56,565 nucleotides of DNA from Planctomycetaceae bacterium. Its GTDB lineage: Bacteria > Planctomycetota > Planctomycetia > Pirellulales > Pirellulaceae. The stretch spans positions 1-56,565 of the forward strand of contig PAPJ01000042.1 in assembly GCA_002709045.1 (NCBI GenBank). Direction: 5' to 3'. The position numbers were made by a program, and so were the translations under genes. Under the pieces are notes generated by a model. The model was not told the origin of the DNA. It worked only from the letters and a program-made list of their open reading frames with translations, and did not search any database. This document shows, piece by piece, positions 43,117 to 52,149 of this stretch (within the stretch, counting starts at the first letter, position 1; every line of letters begins with the position of its first letter).

Positions 43117-45219
43117 TTATTTTGTTTCCTTAAATTTATCCCTCATTTGAGACTGCTGTTTACGGATAAAGCAGTACCATATCAGACCCCAAACCGCGAA
43201 CAATGCGAAGAACCAAAGCACTTCCGGTGTTTGTGCAAATACTAAAGTAGTCATCCCTAAATAAAAGACCGCACAACCGAATACGCCCAATGAGTGAATC
43301 CACCCGGGGCGTAACTCTTTAGGTAGAAAACGATGGTTATTCAACAAAACCAGGACGGCTGTCAGTCCCAACCCAAGATTGTTCGTATTAGCCACCGTGA
43401 GCACCATTCCTTTAGCATCAGAGTAATACAAAAACACTGTCTGCATAATGAGTGACCAAATAATATAGGCCACCATAATTCGATAATAGATTTTCCCTAC
43501 CTGATCAGACTTCATCTTTTCGCGTACGCCAGAAACTCCGGACCAGATAATATCAGTCCAGCGTCGGCATACATCATCGATAATCGACATCTGACTTGGA
43601 AGCAGTACAAACAGACCCACCAACACAGTCAAAACCCAAAACAGTTGATTAAGCCCATAAAGATCCGGAGCATTCTTAAGACCATCGGCTGTAATTAATG
43701 CCTGAGCCCAGGCCAGACCTTCTGTATCTGAGAAGAATTCGGAGTACTGCGAAAATTCGATTGATATCAGTCCTGGCAGTGCCATTCCCATAAAACAACC
43801 GGGGCCCCAAATCATTAACTGATCAGTCAAGATATACCGCCACCAACCTTTCCATCGGGACAGATTGGTCTCATTGATTTCAAACACTTTTCCAATGTGA
43901 CTCAGCGAAACACCACGTCCACCAACCACACTGGGAATAGCTCCCACTTGCGACCCCATTCCCCAGCCTTTGTCACGCACAAAGTTACTATAGGTGGAAT
44001 TACTCAGACCGCCTCCACCGGCGTAACCGGCAAAAGCCCCAAGCACGGCAATATTAGCCAGCGTGATAAAAGGAATCCCGTTTCCGCTTAATAGTGACGT
44101 GATCACATTGTCCACATTGTCCCCGTCCCAATGGCCATCGTTGTCAGTATCAATGTACGACTGATGCTTGGAACTTTTTCCAGACGTGAGGTGAATAGGA
44201 TACCTGGGTCCGTCATTTCCAGTCACACTCAAATACAGTTTCATGGCGCCCGAACCATCCTGTTGATGGAACAGAGAGTACTGAATCTGTTTCTTTCCTG
44301 CCGGAGCTAAGGTAAGTTCCTGTAACATTTCATAGTTTTGAATTTCGCCATCGACAGTTATGGAAATCGGACCACTCTCAGCCGGACGGATGAGCATGTC
44401 ATATTTATTGTCACCGTCACTGTCATAAGTGCGATACGAAATCTTTTGAGGGTAAATATCGCTGAGCAAGAAACGTTGCTCTTGTACGTCTAGATGGCCA
44501 TCCCCGTCCCAGTCCTCACCGGCATCCAGTACACCATTTCCATTGGTATCTTCACCTCGTTCAACAGGAACATTCCCAAAGGCAAAAAATCCCGAGAAGA
44601 CCCTGCCCCAATTAGCAGGGGAAACAAATAAGACACCGACAACCAGACAAAAAGTGAGGACAACAAATACCTTGAGTGTCATGATCTTTTCAAGCGTATT
44701 ATAAATCTTTCCACCGATAAGCACCGGCAAGGCAACTAATCCAAAAAGCGCATAAGAAAGCACCAATAGCGTCCCGTTATATTCTTCTCCCGGCACCTCC
44801 CCTATAAACAATGCGACAACGACTGCAGCAGCTGTTGTGGACAAGGCTGGAATAAGAGCCCCTATATTAAAAAGGGCAAAGGTTCCGATCCAGAAACTCG
44901 GACCCGGCTTGTTACGCATAAACCCCGTAAAAACCGGTTCCCCCGTATAGAGTGCATACCGCCCGCATTCCATGTTGTAAAAGACTTGACAGATAATGGC
45001 GATCGTCGCGATCCACATCAGACTGCCACCGTACTTGGCTGTAATTTCCGGGCCTAACAGCCACTCGCCACCACCTATCTGAATACCGCACATGACGATA
45101 CCAGGACCAATGAACCCCTTGATGTTACTCCAACCAAGCCGTTTAGGTTCGGTCAGTTCAGCAACCGACCAGGTCGGGAGAGCAGTTTTTGGCAACTGAG
45201 AGGAATTGGAGTCAGGCAT
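43117..45219 (-). CDS. Nramp-like transporter with inserted EF-hand-like extracytoplasmic domain
   Basis: A 700-residue protein with about eleven to twelve membrane helices in two blocks (35-200 and 385-690), arranged as in Nramp-type carriers. Helix 1 reads GPGIVMCGIQIGGGEW; the Nramp metal-site DPGN is absent, with IGGG in its place. Between the blocks, residues about 205-380 form a soluble insertion with calcium-loop-like motifs: DTNGNGVLD (224), DWDGDGHLD (236), DSDGDNKYD (266) and DTDNDGHWD (357), plus a sheet-rich part. Substrate is unlikely to be assured as Mn or Fe. Placed in the catabolic operon, it may instead import the substrate or a related ion; this is inference. N-terminal 30 residues are cytoplasmic. 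Confidence 0.85.
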   Translation of the reverse strand: MPDSNSSQLPKTALPTWSVAELTEPKRLGWSNIKGFIGPGIVMCGIQIGGGEWLLGPEITAKYGGSLMWIATIAIICQVFYNMECGRYALYTGEPVFTGFMRNKPGPSFWIGTFALFNIGALIPALSTTAAAVVVALFIGEVPGEEYNGTLLVLSYALFGLVALPVLIGGKIYNTLEKIMTLKVFVVLTFCLVVGVLFVSPANWGRVFSGFFAFGNVPVERGEDTNGNGVLDAGEDWDGDGHLDVQEQRFLLSDIYPQKISYRTYDSDGDNKYDMLIRPAESGPISITVDGEIQNYEMLQELTLAPAGKKQIQYSLFHQQDGSGAMKLYLSVTGNDGPRYPIHLTSGKSSKHQSYIDTDNDGHWDGDNVDNVITSLLSGNGIPFITLANIAVLGAFAGYAGGGGLSNSTYSNFVRDKGWGMGSQVGAIPSVVGGRGVSLSHIGKVFEINETNLSRWKGWWRYILTDQLMIWGPGCFMGMALPGLISIEFSQYSEFFSDTEGLAWAQALITADGLKNAPDLYGLNQLFWVLTVLVGLFVLLPSQMSIIDDVCRRWTDIIWSGVSGVREKMKSDQVGKIYYRIMVAYIIWSLIMQTVFLYYSDAKGMVLTVANTNNLGLGLTAVLVLLNNHRFLPKELRPGWIHSLGVFGCAVFYLGMTTLVFAQTPEVLWFFALFAVWGLIWYCFIRKQQSQMRDKFKETK

Positions 45220-45267
45220 AGAATCTTCATTTTCAGTGGAAAAAGTTACAGGAAATTCTTGGGGAGA

Positions 45268-46938
45268 TTAATAAAGAACGATAGCTCGCCCCGGCCCTCC
45301 GTGGCAATCACGGATCTTGATCGCTGCGAAAAGAAAGTATCCTCCGTCCGGAACTTTCCTAACGTTGGAAAGAAATTCCACTCCAACCATTTCATGACTG
45401 CCCAATGCCCAATACGTCATCAAAGCCCGTTTGGCATCAACGCCACCCAGATTCGGAGCGTCCGTAGCAACGCATCGAACACCACGACTCTTAAGATACA
45501 CTATAGCGTCAGGGCCGGGAGCCGGCCAACCTTCAGTATCACCTTTGAGTGGGTCTACCCACAATGCTGTATCCGCTGGTTGTGGCTTAAAATACTTATC
45601 TACGTGTCCTGTTTCAAAAATAACGACATCGCCTTTGGTTAATTCACCATATTTAGCTTCAAATTCCTTGATATGTTCAACAGTGATTTCAGGAGATACG
45701 GGCCAGCTTTTCTTTCCTGTAGACCCAACCAGTTTTCGCACGTTGATGACTCGGGCTTCACCACATGTCCAGTCAAGTGGTACTTTATCTGTCGTCAAGT
45801 CACTGTAACCACGCTTGCCATAAGCCTTTTCATACTGCTCCAACCATCCGCGCACTTCCGGAGAATACTGAACATTGGTGCCCGGAGGCGGCAGAGCATA
45901 CGACGGTGGAACCAGATTCGTTCCTGTCATACTGTCCATCATATGCGTATGGTGCCACATGTCGAGGTATTCGGAATACTGGAAGTTCACATCCAGATAA
46001 GGCTGGCGGTGCATCCCTGTCGAAAATCCGGGATCAGTCAGCGGATATCCCTGAGCTAATGTCGGCGACAGGTCAACAGCACGTTTGTTCTTTGCCGAAT
46101 CAATAAGTCGATTTGGCAAATCACCTCCCACAATCGCGAATGCCCGACCTTCCGAATATGCACCATCCTTGTGACGAGGGTGCAACAAAATATAAAAGGA
46201 ACCAGTTGCTGGCAGAGACCCCAAGTTAGTTGCACTTTCGGTCCAAATCATTCCATACTTCAATCCGGCGTAGTGAGTCGGTTCAGCGAGCGTTGGAATG
46301 GGCCCCATACTAGCACTGTCTGTCCCCAGTGTCATGACATTACGAGTGGCCAAAAACTCCATACAATCAGGATCAGGATCAGGATAACCAGGCGCTTTGC
46401 CATCTAACGCATCAGAGATATAGCGATGTCCATCCGGATAGGGACGATAGTAGCGATCTGAATAGTCACTACGAAATAGAGCAACGTCGCCAAAACGCAA
46501 TTGCCGATGCTGCTTCTCAAATCGTTGAACATGTTCACGTTTAACCAACGGACTCATGCCATTAGGTGCTTGATTCAACAGGTCACGAACATCGATAACA
46601 CAAGCTTCACCGCCAAACTGCCAGGGCTCAATCTTATCGGTGTATGCCAATCCTAATTTACCCGACTTTGGTCGTTTGAGCTCAGGCCTTGCTACCGAGT
46701 GCGGCGGTACATCCAACTGAGTACCTGTATTTCCATCGATCACTAACGAATCGACATTGTAGGGACTAGAAGAACCAATCGTACGTTGATGAATGATCTG
46801 AAATCGGGGAAATGGAGCGGTTGGCCAGGTCGCCGGATAGTCCGGAGCAACTAACAAAGAGCAATCAACAAACTTCGATTGAGCCGAAGCAGCGGGCACT
46901 CCGGAAAATAATGCTAACAACAGGACGAAATATTTCAT
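45268..46938 (-). CDS. Secreted tandem cyclase-family (kynurenine-formamidase-like) protein
   Basis: A 556-residue exported protein (signal peptide 1-19; AAGGAG upstream of ATG 46938) built from two cyclase-family domains, about 20-290 and 300-556. Both halves repeat a common order: GEACVIDVRDL / GEARVINVRKL, GDVALFRSDYSDRYY / GDVVIFETGHVDKYF, LGTDSASMG / VATDAPNLG. The metal motif HxGTHxDxPxH is changed: first half NTGTQLDVPPH (His to Gln at 74), second half MTGTNLVPPSY (N341, V343, Y347 replace ligands). The second half therefore lacks most metal ligands. Family members hydrolyse formamides and cyclic amides, such as formylkynurenine and isatin. Confidence 0.88.
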   Translation of the reverse strand: MKYFVLLLALFSGVPAASAQSKFVDCSLLVAPDYPATWPTAPFPRFQIIHQRTIGSSSPYNVDSLVIDGNTGTQLDVPPHSVARPELKRPKSGKLGLAYTDKIEPWQFGGEACVIDVRDLLNQAPNGMSPLVKREHVQRFEKQHRQLRFGDVALFRSDYSDRYYRPYPDGHRYISDALDGKAPGYPDPDPDCMEFLATRNVMTLGTDSASMGPIPTLAEPTHYAGLKYGMIWTESATNLGSLPATGSFYILLHPRHKDGAYSEGRAFAIVGGDLPNRLIDSAKNKRAVDLSPTLAQGYPLTDPGFSTGMHRQPYLDVNFQYSEYLDMWHHTHMMDSMTGTNLVPPSYALPPPGTNVQYSPEVRGWLEQYEKAYGKRGYSDLTTDKVPLDWTCGEARVINVRKLVGSTGKKSWPVSPEITVEHIKEFEAKYGELTKGDVVIFETGHVDKYFKPQPADTALWVDPLKGDTEGWPAPGPDAIVYLKSRGVRCVATDAPNLGGVDAKRALMTYWALGSHEMVGVEFLSNVRKVPDGGYFLFAAIKIRDCHGGPGRAIVLY

Positions 46939-47039
46939 CTATGCTCCTTAACCATCAATAGTACTGCCAACTCAACGGGACATACTCTTATAGAATAACA
47001 ACTTCAAATTGTGATTGTTTAAAAACCTGCCGACAGTTT

Positions 47040-48092
47040 TCAACTGAGCCAAACAGGGTTATCTCCAGCCAGTTCCATTGTTTCGCTTAGCTTGGCTCGT
47101 ACATCAGCCGGAAGATTGATGCCGGACTCCTGACTACGCGCCATATGAGCCCATTCAAATTCACCTGGAAGAAATACTTGTTCGACACCTTCCGCCGTTT
47201 CCACAGTATGAATTTCATCAATCAACTTATTCATTCGCTGTGCATAATCTTCGGCGTCAGCTATCACCTTGGTATCCATCACGATGAAGCCGGCATTATG
47301 CCATGACGGCTGATCAGTCGGATCAAACATCCAACTCCCTACGTCCCACCGCATATGACCGCCCGGTAATGCAGCGGACAAAATTTCACACCACAAGCCA
47401 AAGCCATATCCCTTGTGCCCAGCCATCGGAGCCAATGAGGCGCTGGCCGGATAGAGACTACCATCATTAGTTGGCTTACCTTCCGAATCGATCAACCAAT
47501 TATCCGGAATCGTTTCACCTCTCTGATGAGCCGCATATACCTTACCGCCGGCCACAGCTGCAGTCGCAATATCAAGATTGATCGGATCGCGACCAGGTAC
47601 CGGTACTCCGTAGGCAATCGGGTTACTACCAAGCACAGGACCTTTGGAACCGGGAGCAGCAACACTAGGAATATCATTGCCTGTCACCATGGCAATGAAA
47701 CCCTGTCTAGCTGCTTTCTGAGTGTAGTAACCAGCAGCACCAATATGTCCGGTATTCCGCAAGCCAATGTAAGCCACACCTACTTGGGCTGCCTTTTCCA
47801 TTGCCAGATTGATACTAAACTGACTTCCTACCTGCCCTAATGCTGAGCAACCATCAACAATAGCCCACCCGGGCCCCTCACGTTCAACAACTGGCGAAAC
47901 ATCATTGCGATAACCGCCACCCTGCAACTTACGGACGTAACCGCTAAGAAGTTTTGTACCATGAGTGAAGACCCCCATAGCATCCGTGGTTGCCAATACT
48001 TCAGCGGTATTGGCAGCATCCACTTCCCCAACGCCAACCGCCTGTAGGACACTCTGTGCATATAATTTCAATTCGTCAAACGATGGATTCAT
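47040..48092 (-). CDS. Ldh2-family (malate/L-lactate/sulfolactate-type) oxidoreductase
   Basis: A 350-residue protein of the Ldh_2 family, unrelated to Rossmann malate dehydrogenases. Seen: MGVFTHGTKLL (His44), NTGHIGAAGYYT, GSNPIAYGVPV, LDIATAAVAGGKV and GHKGYGFGLWCEIL. Members use NAD(P)H to interconvert 2-oxo and 2-hydroxy acids, including malate, ureidoglycolate, delta-1-piperideine-2-carboxylate and sulfolactate. AAAGGAA stands before ATG 48092. It lies between the epoxide hydrolase (40-bp gap) and the cyclase gene (101-bp gap). Confidence 0.92.
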   Translation of the reverse strand: MNPSFDELKLYAQSVLQAVGVGEVDAANTAEVLATTDAMGVFTHGTKLLSGYVRKLQGGGYRNDVSPVVEREGPGWAIVDGCSALGQVGSQFSINLAMEKAAQVGVAYIGLRNTGHIGAAGYYTQKAARQGFIAMVTGNDIPSVAAPGSKGPVLGSNPIAYGVPVPGRDPINLDIATAAVAGGKVYAAHQRGETIPDNWLIDSEGKPTNDGSLYPASASLAPMAGHKGYGFGLWCEILSAALPGGHMRWDVGSWMFDPTDQPSWHNAGFIVMDTKVIADAEDYAQRMNKLIDEIHTVETAEGVEQVFLPGEFEWAHMARSQESGINLPADVRAKLSETMELAGDNPVWLS

Positions 48093-48132
48093 TTGTCATT
48101 CCTTTAGCAGCTATTAATCTAAGGACTCGCTC

Positions 48133-49341
48133 TTAACGCAACGGTCGGAAAAATTTTCGCAGGTCGTCCGCCATCTCTTCGGCTCGCTCATGAATAGCAA
48201 AATGACCTCCTGCTTCGTATTCGTTATAGTGCACCACGTTGTAATACATTTCTGCTCGCTTACGCACGATGGGAGCAAGCTCATGCGGATAGGCCGATAC
48301 GGCTGTCGGCACTTCAATGCGTTTACCAGCCGGCAACTCCCAGCCATTATAATACGATTCACTGTACAAACGGATTGCCGACCAAAACGAGTTGGTAACC
48401 CAATAGAGCATCACATTAGTGATCAGCATATCGCGGGAAAAGAGCGTTTCGAAATCATCATACCAACCTGACCAGTTTCGCCACTTTTCAATGATCCAGG
48501 CAGCCAGACCCACCGGAGAATCAGCCATTGCCATTGCCAGGGTCTGGGGACGAGTCATTTGTTGGTGACAGTAGGCACCTTCATCAATCCAGTACCGTTC
48601 TACATTTTTCCAGTACCGCAGCATGTCCGGGTCTTTAGGTTTGACGGGTGCCCATTTCATTCCCAAGCCTCGAAGGAGATCCGGATCTTTGTCTTCTTCC
48701 GGACGTTCGTCTCCCAATCGAGGGAACAAACAATTAAGATGTACACCAATCAGGTTCTCTGCATGATGAAAACCAAATGGGGCCGTAATAAACCCACCCC
48801 AGTCACCTCCTTCAATTCCATATTTGGAATATCCCAGCCCTTCCGTCATCAACCGGTCATATTTTTCGGGATGATGTTGAAAACCAAATCCTTGCTGATC
48901 CGGATAGTCTGAAAATCCATAACCAATTATCGACGGAATGATCACCGTAAATGCATCTTTGGGATCCCCGCCAAAACTTGCCGGGTCAGTCAGCATTGGC
49001 AAAATCTTTAATAGCAGCAGAAAAGACCATGGGTATCCATGCATCATGAGCAAAGGCATCGGGTTGGGGCCCTTACCTTCCTGCTTGATAAAGTGAATAC
49101 CTAGTCCATCCACATCTGCTTTGAAGTGTTGATATTCGTTAAGGAGAGTTTCCTGCCGTCGCCAGTCATAATCATGCAACCAGTAGTCGACCAGTTCTTT
49201 CATATAATCGAGGTCCACCCCCCGATCCCAACCAGTACCGGTCACTTGTTTGGGAAACCGCGTCATTTCCAGACGACGGCTTAAATCATCTAAGACCTCG
49301 TCAGAGATCTTTATTTCATAAGGAGAAACAGAAAGTGCCAC
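48133..49341 (-). CDS. Epoxide hydrolase with EHN N-terminal domain
   Basis: A GTG-started protein of 402 residues, two bases after the preceding stop. The N-terminal EHN segment (FKIS-like YEIKISDEVLDDLSRRLEMT, about 8-110) is followed by an alpha/beta-hydrolase core. Oxyanion motif HGYPWS (101-106), nucleophile Asp170 in GGDWGG, and His380 in AGGHFAIHE are the visible catalytic elements. Microsomal-type epoxide hydrolases add water to an epoxide to give a diol, and related proteins include haloalkane-dehalogenase-like ones. The cap is rich in Trp and Tyr, suggesting a hydrophobic pocket. Its neighbours (dehydrogenases) could oxidise the diol further. Confidence 0.9.
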   Translation of the reverse strand: MALSVSPYEIKISDEVLDDLSRRLEMTRFPKQVTGTGWDRGVDLDYMKELVDYWLHDYDWRRQETLLNEYQHFKADVDGLGIHFIKQEGKGPNPMPLLMMHGYPWSFLLLLKILPMLTDPASFGGDPKDAFTVIIPSIIGYGFSDYPDQQGFGFQHHPEKYDRLMTEGLGYSKYGIEGGDWGGFITAPFGFHHAENLIGVHLNCLFPRLGDERPEEDKDPDLLRGLGMKWAPVKPKDPDMLRYWKNVERYWIDEGAYCHQQMTRPQTLAMAMADSPVGLAAWIIEKWRNWSGWYDDFETLFSRDMLITNVMLYWVTNSFWSAIRLYSESYYNGWELPAGKRIEVPTAVSAYPHELAPIVRKRAEMYYNVVHYNEYEAGGHFAIHERAEEMADDLRKFFRPLR

Positions 49342-49343
49342 GC

Positions 49344-50303
49344 CTACAGTCCATTAACAATATTAGGTAGTGATTCTCCAGCGATTGCTTTTAATGCTAT
49401 TCCAGCAACAGACTCCCGCAGATTCTTGATTGCTTTAGGACTCACGGAAGCAATATGCGACGAAACCATGACATTTGACATTCTCCGGATCGGATGATCC
49501 TCAGACAATGGCTCGGTACTAAATACATCCAAGCCTGCAGCCATGATGTGGCCGGACTGCAGGGCAGCAACTAACGCATCCAGATCCACCAAATCACCGC
49601 GTCCGATATTGATCAACATAGCACCTGGCTTCATCGTAGCCAACGACTCTGCATTCACCATATTCTTCGTTGCCTCTAACGATGGGCAATGCAGTGTCAA
49701 TATATCGGCCTGAACAAACACATCCTGTTGTGACACCAGTTCGCATCCAAACTCGGCTGCACGTTCCGAACTCACCATCGGATCCGAAGCAATGATCCGA
49801 CACTTAAACCCTTTAAGTCTTGCGGCTACTTCCTGACCAATACGCCCCAGACCGACAATTCCAACCGTGATATCACTGAGAGCTACCATGGTTGCAACAC
49901 CATTAGCCAAGCCCCAATTACCCTCCGCAATCAATTCATTGTTCGCTCGAACATCTCGAGTAGCAGCCAAAAGAAAAGCGAGAGTATGGTCTGCAACTTC
50001 ATTGATACAGTAATCAGGAATATTACAAACTGGAATACCGCGTTCAGCAGCCACAGCAAAAGCAACGTTGTCGTATCCAATACCATATCGAACAATGGCT
50101 TTTGCATTCTGCATTGAATCCACGACCGCCTCATCGACTTTCGCAAACTGCGTGATCACGACATCAGCATCACGGCATAGGTCTATCAACTCCTCCTTTG
50201 TCTGACATTTTGCACCCACCAATTCATGACCGGCGCCTTCAATAATTTCACGCTCCGGATCCAATGAATCAAACGTATAATCGGTTACAACAACTTTTGC
50301 CAT
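49344..50303 (-). CDS. D-2-hydroxyacid dehydrogenase family protein
   Basis: A 319-residue NAD-dependent D-isomer 2-hydroxyacid dehydrogenase. Seen: VRYGIGYDNV, nucleotide motif GLGRIG (151-156), Arg235 in NIGRGDLVD, Glu264 in FSTEPLSEDHP and His283 in SSHIAS, the complete Arg/Glu/His set. The group includes phosphoglycerate, lactate and hydroxypyruvate enzymes; the substrate is not clear. AGAGGA precedes ATG 50303. It is the first gene of the minus-strand operon that runs to 37861. Confidence 0.93.
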   Translation of the reverse strand: MAKVVVTDYTFDSLDPEREIIEGAGHELVGAKCQTKEELIDLCRDADVVITQFAKVDEAVVDSMQNAKAIVRYGIGYDNVAFAVAAERGIPVCNIPDYCINEVADHTLAFLLAATRDVRANNELIAEGNWGLANGVATMVALSDITVGIVGLGRIGQEVAARLKGFKCRIIASDPMVSSERAAEFGCELVSQQDVFVQADILTLHCPSLEATKNMVNAESLATMKPGAMLINIGRGDLVDLDALVAALQSGHIMAAGLDVFSTEPLSEDHPIRRMSNVMVSSHIASVSPKAIKNLRESVAGIALKAIAGESLPNIVNGL

Positions 50304-50500
50304 CTGGGGATCCTCTTTTCATTAACACTCGAGTTAGCTACCAACTCGTAAATTCTTTTCCTGATTTTTTATTCTAAGGACTTCGACTCAACGAATGTTT
50401 TTTACACCTCAAATCTATTGAAATAATTAATGTGTGAATCATAAAACGTGTAGGATGATGAATTGATCAACACGCCTTTGCCCCCTAGAGCTAGATCACC
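50304..50500. promoter_or_regulatory. Divergent promoter region of the catabolic operon and a sulfatase operon
   Basis: These 197 bases separate oppositely oriented genes, so they must contain promoters for both the nine-gene minus-strand operon and the plus-strand sulfatase/PHP/SDR run. The DNA is AT-rich. I see no clear palindrome or consensus -35/-10 pair that I would defend. Both operons could be coregulated from here. Confidence 0.5.
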
Positions 50501-52135
50501 ATGTCAAAATACTTTGCGGCAATACTTACCATTTCAACCATATTGCTGGCCTCTGATCGTGAATGTCAGGCTGCCAGTACGGATAAGCCAAACATCATCT
50601 ATATCATGGCAGATGACCTGGGCTATGGTGACGCTGCTCCTTTTGGTAACGAGCGTTGTAAAATCCCAACACCGGGAATGACTCGGCTCGCAGCCGAAGG
50701 CATGCGTTTCACAGATGCGCATTCCATCGCCAGTGTCTGCGTTCCCAGTCGACTCGCAATTATGACTGGTCGTTACCCCTGGCGAATCAAGGGGATCGGG
50801 AAAAGTGGTCCCTGGGGTTACATCGCTCCTCAATTCAAACCAGGTAGCCACACGCTTGCCCACCTATTAAATGATCAAGGTTACAAAACTGGCTACATCG
50901 GTAAGTGGCACTTAGGGTTGTCGATGGTCACTACTGATAATCAGGTTCAAAAAATAGGCAATATTGATTACTCAAAGCCGGTTACAGCCGGTCCTAATGA
51001 CCATGGGTTTGACTACAGTTTTATTCTGCCTGGTTCCCTGGATATGTATCCCTATGTTTATCTGAGAAATCAACAGTTTCTCGGTAAGGTGAATAAGATG
51101 CGAGGGTGGAGTGCATTCAACCGTGTCGGCCCCACAGAGGAAAACTTTGAAGACTATGAAGTACTGCAAAGTTTCCGGGGAGAAGTAAAGCAATTTATAG
51201 CCCGCAATGCCAAAGATTCAAAAAACGGAAAACCCTTTTTCCTTTATTTTGCCCTCACAGCACCTCACACTCCGACAAGCCCTCACCCTGACTTCCAGGG
51301 TAAAACCGATCTGGGTGTCTACGGTGACTTTGTTTATGAAACAGATTACTGTTTGGTTTCAACCATGGAAGCCCTGAAAAAGCACGGCATTGATGACAAC
51401 ACCATCGTGATTTTCACCTCAGACCATGGGCCGGCTCCTTATGCAGGGAATATTCTGGAAGCCACTTACAACAATGTCAAAGGTCTAGAGAAACAAGGGC
51501 ACTATCCATCAGGTCCACTACGAGGTTACAAGTTCTCTGTTTACGAAGGAGGAACACGAATTCCATTCCTCATTAAATGGCCAAATCACATTAAACCGGG
51601 GACAACATGCAATCGCCTGATTGGCCTTAACGATCTGCTGGCAACGGTTGCCGATATTACAGGCAGCAAACTTTCAACAGACCAGGGCGTTGATTCCATT
51701 AGTTACCTGCCACTACTAAAAGATCCCGATGCAAATGCAACGCGACAAAACCTACCAATAAAAGGTACACATGGCTGGGCATTTCGTATGGGTGACTGGA
51801 AACTTTGCCTCTGCCCCGGCAGTGGTGGTCCGGGAGTCTATGGAAATGTACCCAAGCCGGTCGACGCCTGGCCTGCTGCCGTTAAGCAATTCGGCAGCAA
51901 CCCCTCACGCGAACAATTACTGGCAGCTCCGTTTGTCCAACTCTTCAACCTCAAAGAAGATCTCGCCGAACAAAACGACATTTCACGGGAACACCCACAA
52001 ATTATTAAACAGATATTCGCCCTCATGCAGCAGCAATTTACCAGTGGACGAAGCACTCCAGGTCCTAAACAGACCAACGACCAAATCTCTATTGACTACT
52101 GGGGACGTATCCCTCGCGGAATTCTCACGAATTAG
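50501..52135 (+). CDS. Sulfatase, CxPSR type
   Basis: A 544-residue secreted S1 sulfatase: signal peptide (1-24), Asp38-Asp39 (MADDLGYGD), motif C80-V-P-S-R84, IMTG, YIGKWHLG, TSDHGPAPYAG and YEGGTRIPFLIKWP. The middle part (QNFLYFALTAPHTPTSPH-like stretch FFLYFALTAPHTP) matches arylsulfatase A-type enzymes. It is the only sulfatase right of 28 kb and lies beside the catabolic operon rather than the main cluster. It precedes the PHP protein by 14 bp. Confidence 0.92.
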   Translation: MSKYFAAILTISTILLASDRECQAASTDKPNIIYIMADDLGYGDAAPFGNERCKIPTPGMTRLAAEGMRFTDAHSIASVCVPSRLAIMTGRYPWRIKGIGKSGPWGYIAPQFKPGSHTLAHLLNDQGYKTGYIGKWHLGLSMVTTDNQVQKIGNIDYSKPVTAGPNDHGFDYSFILPGSLDMYPYVYLRNQQFLGKVNKMRGWSAFNRVGPTEENFEDYEVLQSFRGEVKQFIARNAKDSKNGKPFFLYFALTAPHTPTSPHPDFQGKTDLGVYGDFVYETDYCLVSTMEALKKHGIDDNTIVIFTSDHGPAPYAGNILEATYNNVKGLEKQGHYPSGPLRGYKFSVYEGGTRIPFLIKWPNHIKPGTTCNRLIGLNDLLATVADITGSKLSTDQGVDSISYLPLLKDPDANATRQNLPIKGTHGWAFRMGDWKLCLCPGSGGPGVYGNVPKPVDAWPAAVKQFGSNPSREQLLAAPFVQLFNLKEDLAEQNDISREHPQIIKQIFALMQQQFTSGRSTPGPKQTNDQISIDYWGRIPRGILTN

Positions 52136-52149
52136 GAAATAAAACAATC

